Source: Nanobdellati archaeon (GTDB lineage Archaea > B1Sed10-29 > JAGVWA01). From it: a stretch of DNA of 64,000 nt. The stretch covers positions 19,342 through 83,341 of the forward strand of contig JAGVWA010000002.1 in assembly GCA_018304505.1 (NCBI GenBank), written 5' to 3'. The notes under the pieces are model-generated. The model was not told where the DNA came from. It saw only the letters and a program-made list of their open reading frames with translations, and ran no database searches. Shown piece by piece: positions 15,190 through 23,287 of this stretch. The translations under genes were made by a program, and so were the position numbers. Numbering within the stretch: position 1 is the stretch's first letter; every line of letters starts with the position of its first letter.

Positions 15190-15996
15190 ATGGACTTAAG
15201 TTCGACTAACACAAAGATCATCATAGGGGTTTTAGTAGTGGCTGTTTTAGGAGGATACTATTTATTCTTTGATACAAGTACAACACCCGGGACTATTGAG
15301 GAGGCCACCATAGTTGGGCCACTGTCGGAGGATACAATCGGGCCCGGCTTTGCACCCACAACATCTTTTGTTAATTTAACATCTGGCCAAACCGGAACAG
15401 CGCCAGGTGGTGTCTCAGTAACCTTCAGGGCGGGTTCAAAAGTAGGGACGACACTCTACGCAACTTTCGATGTTGGAAGGGTATTGAGTGACGGAACAGC
15501 CTACAATTTCACAACTTATGCGATGTCGCTAAACCAATCGCATGTGAATGAAACCGCAGGGGTGACAGTATCTGTTGTCTCACTCGAAGAGATAAGCCAA
15601 GGTGTGTTTAATGTAATGGCAAGAATAAGTGTAAGCGAACTTAATGTAAGTGTAAGTGAAGTAAAATTGAAGTACTACAATACATTATCAGGAAACATTA
15701 ACGATGGTTCTACAGCAACATACACGATAATGAGGAGCAGAACAGGTGTTGGCATCAAGCTGTTTACCAATTCCACTGTCAGTAAAATGACAATCAAGGG
15801 AAATGGCTACTTCAACGTGCACTCTAAGTTCACTGATGGGACATGGAGCAAAGCCTACGGCGCGCGCACAGACCCGAAAACATACGAAATCACGTTTACA
15901 CCACCGTCAAAACCAGGGCAACTCATCAGCAACTTTGAGCTATGGTGCAGCTGGAGCAGCGCTTGCAGGATAAATGAATTGGAGATCTACAAGTAA
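15190..15996 (+). CDS. Membrane-anchored island paralogue with extra domain (FNVHS subgroup)
   Basis: The 268-residue protein has an N-terminal helix (IIIGVLVVAVLGGYYLFF, about residues 10-28) and no cleavage site, so it is anchored. Residues about 55-165 form an extra beta-rich domain with several Asn-x-Ser/Thr sites and no family match. The C-terminal part is the island domain: NDGSTATYTIMRSR, MTIKGNGYFNVHS, CSWSSAC and NELEIYK. The ATG at 15190 follows GAGGTGA, and a TATA (GGTTTATATAT) lies at 15121-15131. It is 38 nt upstream of, and probably cotranscribed with, the paralogue at 16035. Confidence 0.8.
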   Translation: MDLSSTNTKIIIGVLVVAVLGGYYLFFDTSTTPGTIEEATIVGPLSEDTIGPGFAPTTSFVNLTSGQTGTAPGGVSVTFRAGSKVGTTLYATFDVGRVLSDGTAYNFTTYAMSLNQSHVNETAGVTVSVVSLEEISQGVFNVMARISVSELNVSVSEVKLKYYNTLSGNINDGSTATYTIMRSRTGVGIKLFTNSTVSKMTIKGNGYFNVHSKFTDGTWSKAYGARTDPKTYEITFTPPSKPGQLISNFELWCSWSSACRINELEIYK

Positions 15997-16034
15997 GCAC
16001 TAATAACCTATTTCGCAATTTGGGGAGATCATAA

Positions 16035-16553
16035 ATGCATAAACTGAATATAAAATCGAACACCAAAATCATTATCGGGGCGATAATCGCTCTAGCACTA
16101 GTTGCTGGGGTCTTTGTTTATGTTGATTCAGGCTCAACGTCAACTGGTTTGACACCCGCGGAACTCGCGGACATAGAGGGGAAGTCTGCGCAGGAAGAAT
16201 TGCGACCTGGCTATTATCTTAATCCGGGGCAGGTGCCGTACTATGGAGCACCAACAGCGATCTCAGATCGGAACACGGGCACGATAACCATACTCCGAAG
16301 GCGAGAGGGGGTCAAGGCATTAATTCTTGGCGGGTATGGGGCTCCATCAGTTGCAAAAATAAATGGATATGGTAGATTCAATGTTCATTCACTTTTCAGT
16401 GACGGGACTGCCAGCACTGCAGTAGTAGCAAGCGGGAGCGGTGATGTCACCCTGAAGAAAAAGTCAGGAACAACCATCAAAGGCGTTGAGTTATGGTGCC
16501 CTTCGTATTTTGGCAGCCCGTGTGGGATACGTGAACTTGAACTATACCAGTAG
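16035..16553 (+). CDS. Membrane-anchored island paralogue (FNVHS subgroup)
   Basis: The 172-residue protein has an N-terminal helix (IIIGAIIALALVAGVFVYV, about residues 12-30), a Pro/Gly/Tyr linker, then the island domain. The domain shows SDRNTGTITILRRREGVK, INGYGRFNVHS, CPSYFGSPC and RELELYQ. A GGGGAGATCA ribosome binding site precedes the ATG. It lacks the extra middle domain of its upstream neighbour, so it is the compact form of the same architecture. Confidence 0.8.
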   Translation: MHKLNIKSNTKIIIGAIIALALVAGVFVYVDSGSTSTGLTPAELADIEGKSAQEELRPGYYLNPGQVPYYGAPTAISDRNTGTITILRRREGVKALILGGYGAPSVAKINGYGRFNVHSLFSDGTASTAVVASGSGDVTLKKKSGTTIKGVELWCPSYFGSPCGIRELELYQ

Positions 16554-16609
16554 CTTGCAATGAGTTGCATAATCATCCTTCTAGTTGCATAGCTATTCAC
16601 CCTGTGCTT

Positions 16610-17086
16610 TTACACCAAGCAAGGCCTGTACTGCTGCCGTTCTTGTAAGTAGTTCTGCAAGTGCGCAACACTAACTTCTGTAGTCTTGTCATCAAAATCA
16701 GTAATCACTATCCTGTCGCCATTCTCGAAAAACGGCAGCACCAGGGCGGTCTGCCACTCGTCAACGTTTTCAATGTCCCCGCCGGTTTCGAAACTTTCCC
16801 CGATTTGTATTGTCGGTACAGAAAATCGCTGCTCATAAAGCACATCTCCTGCAGTTGACAAAACCTGTGCATTGTAACCCTGCAAAGCCCGCGGCGTCAC
16901 GGACGCCTCTGCAACTGCCACGCCAGGAATCACTAAGCCAGACCCTGTTTTTTCCAAGCCCACGATGTATGATGCAGCGGGCGGGCTGGTTTGTGAAAAA
17001 CCAAGCGACATCGACGCAACAATAAGCGACGCGGCCGCGAGAGCCAATATTACCAGCGATGCGTTATTTAGCCATTGTTTTCTCAA
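16610..17086 (-). CDS. Secreted or anchored protein in peptidase operon
   Basis: The 158-residue protein has an N-terminal hydrophobic helix ([20 protein letters not shown], about residues 11-30) that could be a signal peptide or anchor. The outside part is short and beta-rich and has no family match. Its ATG overlaps the stop of the upstream M64-like peptidase gene in an ATGA-type arrangement (17083-17086), so the two are translationally coupled. A role as partner, activator or inhibitor of the peptidase is inferred from this coupling only. Confidence 0.72.
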   Translation of the reverse strand: MRKQWLNNASLVILALAAASLIVASMSLGFSQTSPPAASYIVGLEKTGSGLVIPGVAVAEASVTPRALQGYNAQVLSTAGDVLYEQRFSVPTIQIGESFETGGDIENVDEWQTALVLPFFENGDRIVITDFDDKTTEVSVAHLQNYLQERQQYRPCLV

Positions 17087-18864
17087 GCATATCCCTCCAA
17101 GAGTTTTTCGAGTGCAGCAAAGCTCGGCGCGTCGAACTTCACCGTAACAAGTTCCGTTGTTTCATTCAGGGTCTGCCTTTGCGGCAGTTCCGCGCCCTCC
17201 ATTAGCGATTCCCCAATCTCAGGGTTGTACTCTGCTGGTCGGTACCAGTCGCTGTACATGCAACCTTCGCGGCCATACTTGTCAGTGCTGTAGCAGCCAG
17301 TGCCAGGAATGTCATTCCATTTATCGCAACCCATTGGCGCACAATTCGGGGCATCTTTTAGCCTGCCGTCGCTGGGAAACCCGTATGAGTACTGGTCTGC
17401 AAGGTTTATCTGTTCAGGTCCAAAGGAGTGGCCGAACTCATGTAATGAAATTTCAGGGTACATTGCTGATGCATAAGCATGCGGATTCGCGGTGCCGGCT
17501 TGGTTGGGGGTGTTCATTAACACAATGATCTCCTCATAGGGGCATATGCTAGCGATCCTGGAAATGGCCTCGTCGTTGCATTTTATTGTGCCACTGCTTT
17601 CTATGCAGTCAAGGCCAGCGCCCGACAAAACCGTGTGGATGTTGATCTTGCCCGCGTTTTTCTTAAACGGCTCAACACTAACTAAATGGTCTGCGTGTAT
17701 TTTCGCGTGCTGTTCAAATAGCGCGGCATTGGCGTATTTGTCGCCAAGGAAAACAATGTCTAGTGGATTGCTTCCTGTGCCCTGGTGCAGCGTTACGCAT
17801 TCCAGTTCGTTTATTGTAAATGACACGGAATCGCTTTGTTTGGTGTTTCCTTCTCGGTCTCTGGCTTCTATAATCATGTGTTTATCCCCAACAGTTGCCT
17901 GCACAGAGTCAAAGGTTCCAAGGTACAGGCACTTGCCTGCTTTTTCTGATCCATCGATGGCTTTGCTGCGTTCCATTCTCACGTCAAACGTGCCGATTTT
18001 GGCGGTAACTGCAGGTACTGAGACGCATTCAGATTCCCCGGAGCTAGCTAAGTGTAAGACCTCTGTTTGGAGGGTGAAGACCGTTCCTTTTGTACTAGAA
18101 GTAGGGTAGATCGAGGTGTCTTTGAACTGCGCGTTCGCCGCTATAAATGGGCTGGCCTGAAAACTTGTGAGCGCGAAATAAGCCACCACAGCAGCGGCAA
18201 TTACCGCGGTGGCAATAAGGATTATCTTGATCGTCCTCTTTGCAGCGTCGCTCAGCAGCGGTTTCTTGACTTCCACTTCTGGGGCCTTTAGGGCCTCTGG
18301 AACAGGTGCAGGCATCTCGATTTCCGGCGCTGCTACTGGCACTGGCGCCGGTGCAGGTGTGGGTGTCGGTTGCGGTTCTGTTGGTGTGGGTGTCGGCTCG
18401 GGGGTTGGTTCTGGTGTTGGCTCGGTGGTTGGTTCTGGTGTTGGCTCGGGGGTTGGTTCTGGTGTTGGCTCGGGGGTTGGTTCTGGTGTGGGTTCTGGTT
18501 GTGGTGTTGGTTCTGTGGGTGTTGGTTCTGGGGTCGGGGGTTCCGGCGTCGGGGCTGTTAGTTCTGTTGGTGTCGGTTCTGTTGGGGTTGGTTCTGCTGG
18601 TTCCGGTTCTGTTGGGGTTGGTTCTGCTGGTGTGAGTTTTTCAGGGGGCTGTGGTTCTGGTTCTGTTGGTGTGGGTTCTGGCGTGGAGGGTGTCGGTTCT
18701 GGAGTCGGCGCTGACTCCGGTTCTGTTGGTGTTGGTGTGGGTTCTGTCGGTGTCGGCTCAATTAGCGTGGCTTCTGGCGTTGTAATCTCGCGCTGTTGCC
18801 CTTCCCGCGTTTTGGGTTTTTCTTTCTCGGCTTCATGTTCTGGCTTCTTTTTTTCGCCACCCAT
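17083..18864 (-). CDS. M64-like zinc metallopeptidase with Pro-Thr-Glu repeats
   Basis: With the ATG at 18864 the protein has 593 residues. Residues about 30-185 are a low-complexity [10 protein letters not shown] stretch on the cytoplasmic side of a membrane helix (about 211-232), or on the outer side if orientation is reversed. The outside catalytic domain contains [12 protein letters not shown] and the zinc site HEFGHSFG near 475-482, as in peptidase family M64 (IgA peptidase-like), with many cysteines after it. The frame is open to 18903, but the TATA (TTTAATATATG, 18884-18894) supports a leaderless start at 18864. The repeats are imperfect 6- to 12-bp units, so length variation between strains is likely. 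Confidence 0.85.
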   Translation of the reverse strand: MGGEKKKPEHEAEKEKPKTREGQQREITTPEATLIEPTPTEPTPTPTEPESAPTPEPTPSTPEPTPTEPEPQPPEKLTPAEPTPTEPEPAEPTPTEPTPTELTAPTPEPPTPEPTPTEPTPQPEPTPEPTPEPTPEPTPEPTPEPTTEPTPEPTPEPTPTPTEPQPTPTPAPAPVPVAAPEIEMPAPVPEALKAPEVEVKKPLLSDAAKRTIKIILIATAVIAAAVVAYFALTSFQASPFIAANAQFKDTSIYPTSSTKGTVFTLQTEVLHLASSGESECVSVPAVTAKIGTFDVRMERSKAIDGSEKAGKCLYLGTFDSVQATVGDKHMIIEARDREGNTKQSDSVSFTINELECVTLHQGTGSNPLDIVFLGDKYANAALFEQHAKIHADHLVSVEPFKKNAGKINIHTVLSGAGLDCIESSGTIKCNDEAISRIASICPYEEIIVLMNTPNQAGTANPHAYASAMYPEISLHEFGHSFGPEQINLADQYSYGFPSDGRLKDAPNCAPMGCDKWNDIPGTGCYSTDKYGREGCMYSDWYRPAEYNPEIGESLMEGAELPQRQTLNETTELVTVKFDAPSFAALEKLLEGYA

Positions 18865-18968
18865 GCGTAATGATAACCGTGTTTCATATATTAAAGTATA
18901 CAAATCTGCATGGTACCCGCGCGTTTATATATGTTGAGCTGCTAATATGTTTTAGTTGGTTGAGTGTA

Positions 18969-19625
18969 ATGGCAAGTGCGGTACTTACTCAGGTTTTGGG
19001 GCACAAGAAGCCCGTAATAATCGTGGCATTTGCTTTGGTTCTGGCAGTGGTTTTTGTTAGCGGTTTTGCCGATGAGGCGATTCAGGATGTATCTCGCTCG
19101 ATTTCAGATGCCTTCGAGCCAGAGGCTGCACTGACAGCCGGTCATGCACTTGGCACTATTGATTATGAGGTATATATTTATCGTAGTTATGAGCAGTATT
19201 ATTATTATAAAAACAAGGTTGAGGAGAAGGAACGGGATTACAATGCTCAATATAATATTATTGATCACAACCTGAAAACTAAGATAAAACTCGAAAACCA
19301 GCGGCGAGAAATCCTTAGCCTCAATTTCAATAGAAGGAACACACTTAGCAAGGTCAGGATAAAAGGCAGCGGCTGGTTTGTTGTTACGGCCCATTATTAT
19401 CAATCCAATAGTGGGGCTGTAAAAGATCCGTCTTCAATTGATCGGCGTTTATTTACTCTTAGCGGCGAAACGACTCCTGTAAAGGCAAGCAAGAAAGGGG
19501 TAGATATTGACCCTGTACAAAACACAATTACGCCTGTGGGGGTGATATACTTTCAATCAGTCGAGGTTTATTGTACTAGTAAGTACTTTGACTGTACGAT
19601 CTACGGCATAGAGATATACCCATGA
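18969..19625 (+). CDS. Membrane-anchored island paralogue (SGW subgroup)
   Basis: Starting at ATG 18969 the protein has 218 residues. An N-terminal helix (PVIIVAFALVLAVVFVSGF, about 14-32) is followed by GFADE and an acidic spacer. A Tyr/Lys-rich insert (about 75-105) comes next, then the island domain: IIDHNLKTKIKL, VRIKGSGWFVV, YCTSKYFDCTIYGIEIYP. The frame is open to 18870, but a TATA (GTTTATATATG, 18923-18933) supports the later start. Its closest relative in the window is the gene at 13411, with the same GFADE and end motif. Here the usual ELEIY is GIEIY. Confidence 0.8.
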   Translation: MASAVLTQVLGHKKPVIIVAFALVLAVVFVSGFADEAIQDVSRSISDAFEPEAALTAGHALGTIDYEVYIYRSYEQYYYYKNKVEEKERDYNAQYNIIDHNLKTKIKLENQRREILSLNFNRRNTLSKVRIKGSGWFVVTAHYYQSNSGAVKDPSSIDRRLFTLSGETTPVKASKKGVDIDPVQNTITPVGVIYFQSVEVYCTSKYFDCTIYGIEIYP

Positions 19626-19651
19626 AATGCCCACTCGTTAGGCACAGGCAA

Positions 19652-19692
19652 AGGTTTATATACCCAATTTGCAATAAATATTGAAGGTGATT
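19652..19692 (+). promoter_or_regulatory. Promoter shared with paralogue at 12798-13241
   Basis: AGGTTTATATACC followed by ATTTGCAATAAATATT is 36/41 identical to the minus-strand block at 13244-13284. It includes AAGGTGA, which acts as ribosome binding site here. Confidence 0.8.
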
Positions 19693-19693
19693 T

Positions 19694-20200
19694 ATGATGA
19701 AAGTCAATGGAAAATCTTCAAAAGTCGGAAGGCTAATGCTGACTGCATTGGTGGTTTTAGGGCTACTGATGCCAATCGGAGTGCCGCAGCAAACCCCACA
19801 AGGAACGCATGACGGCAGCCAATACCCTGAGCTAAGCTTTGCGTCGAAGATCAACTTTCAGGTCATCGCGGGCGACGAATACATGACCAAAAAGATCACT
19901 GATGGAAGCAAATGGACATACGCCAAGATCCAGAAAAAGCGACGCCAGAAGGTGGAGGTTCACTTTGATGAGCCGCAGGCCAATGTTACGTCAGTAAAAA
20001 TCAAGGGCAGCGGCAAGTATGTCGTACTAACGCGCTATGAAGACAGCAGCTCAAGCGGCGAAACAAAGACTATAAAAGCCAAGGGTAAGGGCGTTGTTGT
20101 TGTTCCAAAATCGGAAAGCGGCAAGAAAATCGACGGCATCTTCATAAAATGCACCAACAAGGTCTTCAGTTGTAAGCTAAAGGAACTCGAGATCAACTGA
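19694..20200 (+). CDS. Secreted island paralogue (SGW subgroup)
   Basis: The 168-residue protein has a signal-like N-terminus (LMLTALVVLGLLMPIGV, about residues 14-30) and one island domain: ITDGSKWTYAKIQKKRR, VKIKGSGKYVV, EDSSSSGET and IKCTNKVFSCKLKELEIN. Two ATGs (19694, 19697) can start it; GGTGA favours the second. It is closest to the gene at 12798 in length, motif detail and promoter, so the two are the clearest recent duplicates although they lie 6.5 kb apart in opposite orientation. Confidence 0.8.
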   Translation: MMKVNGKSSKVGRLMLTALVVLGLLMPIGVPQQTPQGTHDGSQYPELSFASKINFQVIAGDEYMTKKITDGSKWTYAKIQKKRRQKVEVHFDEPQANVTSVKIKGSGKYVVLTRYEDSSSSGETKTIKAKGKGVVVVPKSESGKKIDGIFIKCTNKVFSCKLKELEIN

Positions 20201-20210
20201 TTACGCAACC

Positions 20211-20238
20211 TGGGGCTCCATTTCCTTTTTCAGCCCCA
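20211..20238 (+). terminator. Hairpin with T-rich flank
   Basis: TGGGGCT (20211-20217) pairs with AGCCCCA (20232-20238); the loop and the downstream flank both contain CCATTTCCTTTTT. It lies 10 nt after the stop of the preceding paralogue and probably ends the island transcript. Confidence 0.55.
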
Positions 20239-20331
20239 TTTCCTTTTTATTTCACAATGCACTGATATTAGTAATGGAAATATTAGTAACAACTGTGAAG
20301 CGTTATCCAGAAACGCGCGGAAGGAAATTCA

Positions 20332-20715
20332 ATGACTAGTACAGAAAAACTCAAGGGCAAGGCGATGCAGTGGTACGAGCAGTCCAATAAGCACTCAACA
20401 GGCAGATCAGAGGTTGTGGAAAAGGAAGCGTACGACTCTGACGACGACACTGCACAAGAACTCAGAATCATCACGGACGTGAAAAAACTCATCGTGTCTG
20501 CAAACCTCGACCGCGCCTCAATATTCTTAGATACGCTCGCGTCATTCGAATACCAGCTCCGCAAGGGCAGGATTCCGGAAAACATGCCGCAGATGTTGAG
20601 AAACCTCGCAAAGAAGCCCGAGATTGCAGCAGGGTTAAAAACTATACTAAACAAATACACATTGAATGGGGTATCCTATTATTACCAATGGGGAATTAAT
20701 CAACAGCAGGAATGA
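20332..20715 (+). CDS. 127-residue helical protein of unknown family
   Basis: The protein is soluble and mainly helical, with an acidic stretch (DSDDDTAQE, about residues 36-44). It ends in a Tyr/Asn/Gln-rich tail. GGAAGGAAATTCA precedes the ATG. The gene lies 12 nt before the methionine aminopeptidase gene, and the pair is likely cotranscribed. I recognise no domain. Confidence 0.72.
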   Translation: MTSTEKLKGKAMQWYEQSNKHSTGRSEVVEKEAYDSDDDTAQELRIITDVKKLIVSANLDRASIFLDTLASFEYQLRKGRIPENMPQMLRNLAKKPEIAAGLKTILNKYTLNGVSYYYQWGINQQQE

Positions 20716-20727
20716 AAAAAGACCGCG

Positions 20728-21639
20728 ATGAAAAGAGAGAGGACACAGATGTTTAACGAAGATGACATTCCGGACTTCATAAAAGCAGGCAAGATCGCTG
20801 AAACAGCCAGGGATCGCTCCAAGAAAATCGTTAAGCCAGGAGCCAAAATCATAGACATCGCGGAATCAATTGAGGGCTGGATCAAGGAAGAAGGCGGATC
20901 ATTTGGCTTCCCTGCCAACATTTCGATAAACAACATTGCCGCTCATTACACCCCTCCGTTTGATGATACATCTGAAATACCCGAAGACGCGGTGGTGAAA
21001 ATCGACCTCGGAGCCTCGGTTAACGGCTGCGTTGGAGACACGGCGTACACGCTCGACTTCTCTGGCGAGCACGGAAAACTTCTAGAGGCATCTGAGCAGG
21101 CGCTCGAAAACATAATAAATCACATCAAGTCGGGCATCAACGTTGGAGAGCTCGGGGAAATTGCAGAAGAAACCATAGCCGGAAAGGGCGTCAGGGTCAT
21201 CAGGAATCTGTCAGGCCACAGGATAGAGCGGAACCTTCTCCATGGGGCCTCGGTGCCAATGATAAAGGGCTACAAGGGCTGGGAGCTCGAAGAGGGCATG
21301 GCGATTGCCATCGAGCCGTTCGCGTCTACTGGAAATGGGAACGTCAAGGAAGGCGCGAGGACAGAAATCTTCATGTTTCAGCGCGATATCCTAACCCGGA
21401 ATTTGGACGCGCGCAATCTATTGGAGAACATAAAGCGAGAATTCAAGACCCTGCCGTTTGCCGAGCGATGGATTATTCGGGACCAGCAGACATTTAAATG
21501 GAGACTGGCAATGCGGGAACTCATAACCCGCGGAGCACTGCACCCATACCCCGTGTTGCTGGAATCTGCAGGAAGCAGGGTTGCGCAGTTCGAAAAAACG
21601 CTGCTAGTAGAAAAGGATTCATGCAGAATACTGACATGA
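20728..21639 (+). CDS. map: Type II methionine aminopeptidase
   Basis: The enzyme removes the initiator Met from nascent proteins. All metal and catalytic residues expected of the archaeal family are visible: H73 (AAHYTPP), D93 (KIDLG), D104 (GDTA), H164 (LSGH), E196 (AIEPFAS) and E289 (QFEKTLLV). The 303-residue length is typical of archaeal type II enzymes. The start is either ATG 20728 or ATG 20749 (MFNEDD); GAGAGG before 20749 slightly favours the shorter form. No defect is seen. Confidence 0.95.
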   Translation: MKRERTQMFNEDDIPDFIKAGKIAETARDRSKKIVKPGAKIIDIAESIEGWIKEEGGSFGFPANISINNIAAHYTPPFDDTSEIPEDAVVKIDLGASVNGCVGDTAYTLDFSGEHGKLLEASEQALENIINHIKSGINVGELGEIAEETIAGKGVRVIRNLSGHRIERNLLHGASVPMIKGYKGWELEEGMAIAIEPFASTGNGNVKEGARTEIFMFQRDILTRNLDARNLLENIKREFKTLPFAERWIIRDQQTFKWRLAMRELITRGALHPYPVLLESAGSRVAQFEKTLLVEKDSCRILT

Positions 21640-21683
21640 CAAGGCCGTAACATGATACGGCGATAACATTACAAGGCGATAAC

Positions 21684-22895
21684 ATGACGCAAGTTGATTA
21701 CAGGAACCTCGCAATTCACGCGACTGCATTTGGTTTATTTAGCGTGGCATGGATGTACCTATTTTCGCAACTAGGCATTGGGTTAAGCACTGCCACAGAT
21801 CTTGGTTATGCCAGGTCACTGCTGACGCAGCAAAGAATAATAAATGTTGTTTTAATGGCCCTGTTTTTCGGGGCAGCATCGGTCACGCTGGTAAGAAGGG
21901 CACACGTCAACACAATGTACGAGAAGTCATTGACCCCGCTAATCGGAGGGGCCATTGCTTATTACCCGGGCATGCTGTTCTTCGGCGCGACGTTACAGTA
22001 CAACATGATTTATGCGTCGTACCTGATTGGCGCAGCGCTGACGTCTGCCATGATTAAGCCGGACATCAAGGGCTTTGGCTCAAAATTAAAAGCAGGGTAC
22101 CTTGCGCCAAAGAAACTGATTCTTGTGTTGGCCCTGGGCACCGCACTGACGACATTCGTTGTTGTAAACCAGGACATTGATTTTTACGAAAACCAGATCA
22201 AGCAGAACCTGCTTTCAAGCCTCGAGAGCTTTGACATCGGAAGCTTGGCATCGCAGATCGGTTCCAACGACGCACTGTTGCGGGCAACGGTTGAGCAGCA
22301 GCTGCAGCAGTACAGCGACATGGAATTCGTGGAATCTCAGCTTCCCGCAATTGAATCGAATGAGTCAATGCAAACCCGCGTACTTGCGCAATTCCAGGCG
22401 CAGGCAGGATGGAATACGTTGTCACCACAGCAGCAGCAGGAATATGTTTTGCAAGGCCTTGAGGATGTTTACAACAAGACAATAGCTGCGAGGGAAAACG
22501 CTATACAAGAAGCCATGGGCCTGTCTCGGCTAGAAGGCAGTGCGAAGGAAGAAAAAATTGAGGAGCTTATTGAACTCGCAAAGAAGGCAGGGCCCCAGCT
22601 CGGTCAGTTGCAAGGGAGTTTGGGCGAGGGGCAGTTGCAGGGGGTGCTTGAAAACGTTTTTGAAACCATGCCCCTGTTCAAGATGATCATACAGTATCTC
22701 CCGATTATTAACGCGTTTGCAAACTTCTCCGCAGTCATCTTTGTAGGCAACATCATGATTTCGCCCCTGAGTAGTGCCTTTGGCTTCCTGATCATACCAA
22801 AACAAGGATTTCAAAAAACGCAGCAGCAGACGCAGGAAGAAGAAATGAGGCAGGCTGCGGAGCACGCTACGAAGATGAAGAAGCTGCAGGGATAA
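21684..22895 (+). CDS. Multi-pass membrane protein of unknown family
   Basis: The 403-residue protein has about four N-terminal helices (residues 10-30, 48-65, 85-105, 112-125) and one near 143-160. A hydrophilic Gln/Glu-rich extracytoplasmic region (about 165-325) follows, with two C-terminal hydrophobic segments (about 332-380) and a charged tail. The layout recalls SpoIIM-like (DUF95) membrane proteins, but similarity is too weak to name it. Its leader contains a threefold imperfect repeat of GGCGATAACAT (21642-21686). Confidence 0.72.
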   Translation: MTQVDYRNLAIHATAFGLFSVAWMYLFSQLGIGLSTATDLGYARSLLTQQRIINVVLMALFFGAASVTLVRRAHVNTMYEKSLTPLIGGAIAYYPGMLFFGATLQYNMIYASYLIGAALTSAMIKPDIKGFGSKLKAGYLAPKKLILVLALGTALTTFVVVNQDIDFYENQIKQNLLSSLESFDIGSLASQIGSNDALLRATVEQQLQQYSDMEFVESQLPAIESNESMQTRVLAQFQAQAGWNTLSPQQQQEYVLQGLEDVYNKTIAARENAIQEAMGLSRLEGSAKEEKIEELIELAKKAGPQLGQLQGSLGEGQLQGVLENVFETMPLFKMIIQYLPIINAFANFSAVIFVGNIMISPLSSAFGFLIIPKQGFQKTQQQTQEEEMRQAAEHATKMKKLQG

Positions 22896-22949
22896 AGAAT
22901 AAAAAAGAAGCAAAGACTTTTATTCACCAATCAGCACAGATGAATAACT

Positions 22950-23024
22950 GGGTCCATAGCGCAGCTTGGATAGCGCGGTTGGCTTCGGACCAACAGGTCG
23001 GGGGTTCGAATCCCTCTGGGCCCG
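22950..23024 (+). tRNA. tRNA-Arg (anticodon TCG)
   Basis: The cloverleaf is complete. The acceptor GGGTCCA pairs with TGGGCCC (one G-T), with discriminator G. The D stem is GCGC/GCGC. The anticodon stem is GTTGG/CCAAC with loop CTTCGGA (anticodon TCG, reads CGA). The T stem is GGGGG/CCCTC with loop TTCGAAT. No intron and no encoded CCA. Confidence 0.95.
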
Positions 23025-23026
23025 TA

Positions 23027-23210
23027 GCAACAGTTTCGGCTGTTGCATCGCAAGGGCTGCGATTGCAACGAAACGAAGTTTCGTTGAAGATTTGAAAAAC
23101 AGGGTTTTTCAAATTTGACAAACGCGTAGCGTTCTGTCAAATCTCAAGGAACGCAATTCCTTGCAGACCCCTTGCATCCCCGCAGTGCCACATTCGGCTG
23201 CGCCGAAGTG
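23027..23210. repeat. Chain of seven hairpins directly after the tRNA
   Basis: Hairpins lie nearly end to end. They are GCAACAG/CTGTTGC 23027-23046, ATCGCA/TGCGAT 23047-23063, CAACGAAAC/GTTTCGTTG 23066-23086, ATTTGAAAAAC/GTTTTTCAAAT 23090-23114, TTTGACA+AACGC/GCGTT+TGTCAAA 23114-23141, CAAGGAA/TTCCTTG 23145-23163, and CAC+TTCGGC/GCCGAA+GTG 23189-23210. Stem sequences all differ. Four have 3-nt loops. No protein gene is present in the 263 nt between the tRNA and the next CDS. Confidence 0.88.
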
Positions 23211-23250
23211 CCACGGTTCCTTGTAGGCTCCTTCTATCCTCGCAGTGCAA
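23157..23250. repeat. Pair of 34-nt imperfect direct repeats
   Basis: 23157-23190 and 23217-23250 align without gaps (TTCCTTG at the start, ATCC(C/T)CGCAGTGC near the end) with roughly seven to nine mismatches, 60 nt apart. The second copy ends just before the TATA box (CTTTATATACTAG) of the following gene. Confidence 0.7.
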
Positions 23251-23287
23251 ATGCAGCTTTATATACTAGTTTTTCTTTTCATTAGGC

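Noticed and set aside
18209-18937. Plus-strand Gly/Val/Ser-rich 242-residue frame
   Set aside because: It is the antisense reading of the Pro-Thr-Glu repeat of the M64-like peptidase.
22931-23140. Minus-strand frame reading GIRTPDLLVRSQ
   Set aside because: It is the reverse strand of tRNA-Arg, a well-known false protein in databases.
23027-23163. Possible CRISPR array
   Set aside because: The units are different hairpins without a repeated sequence or regular spacers.
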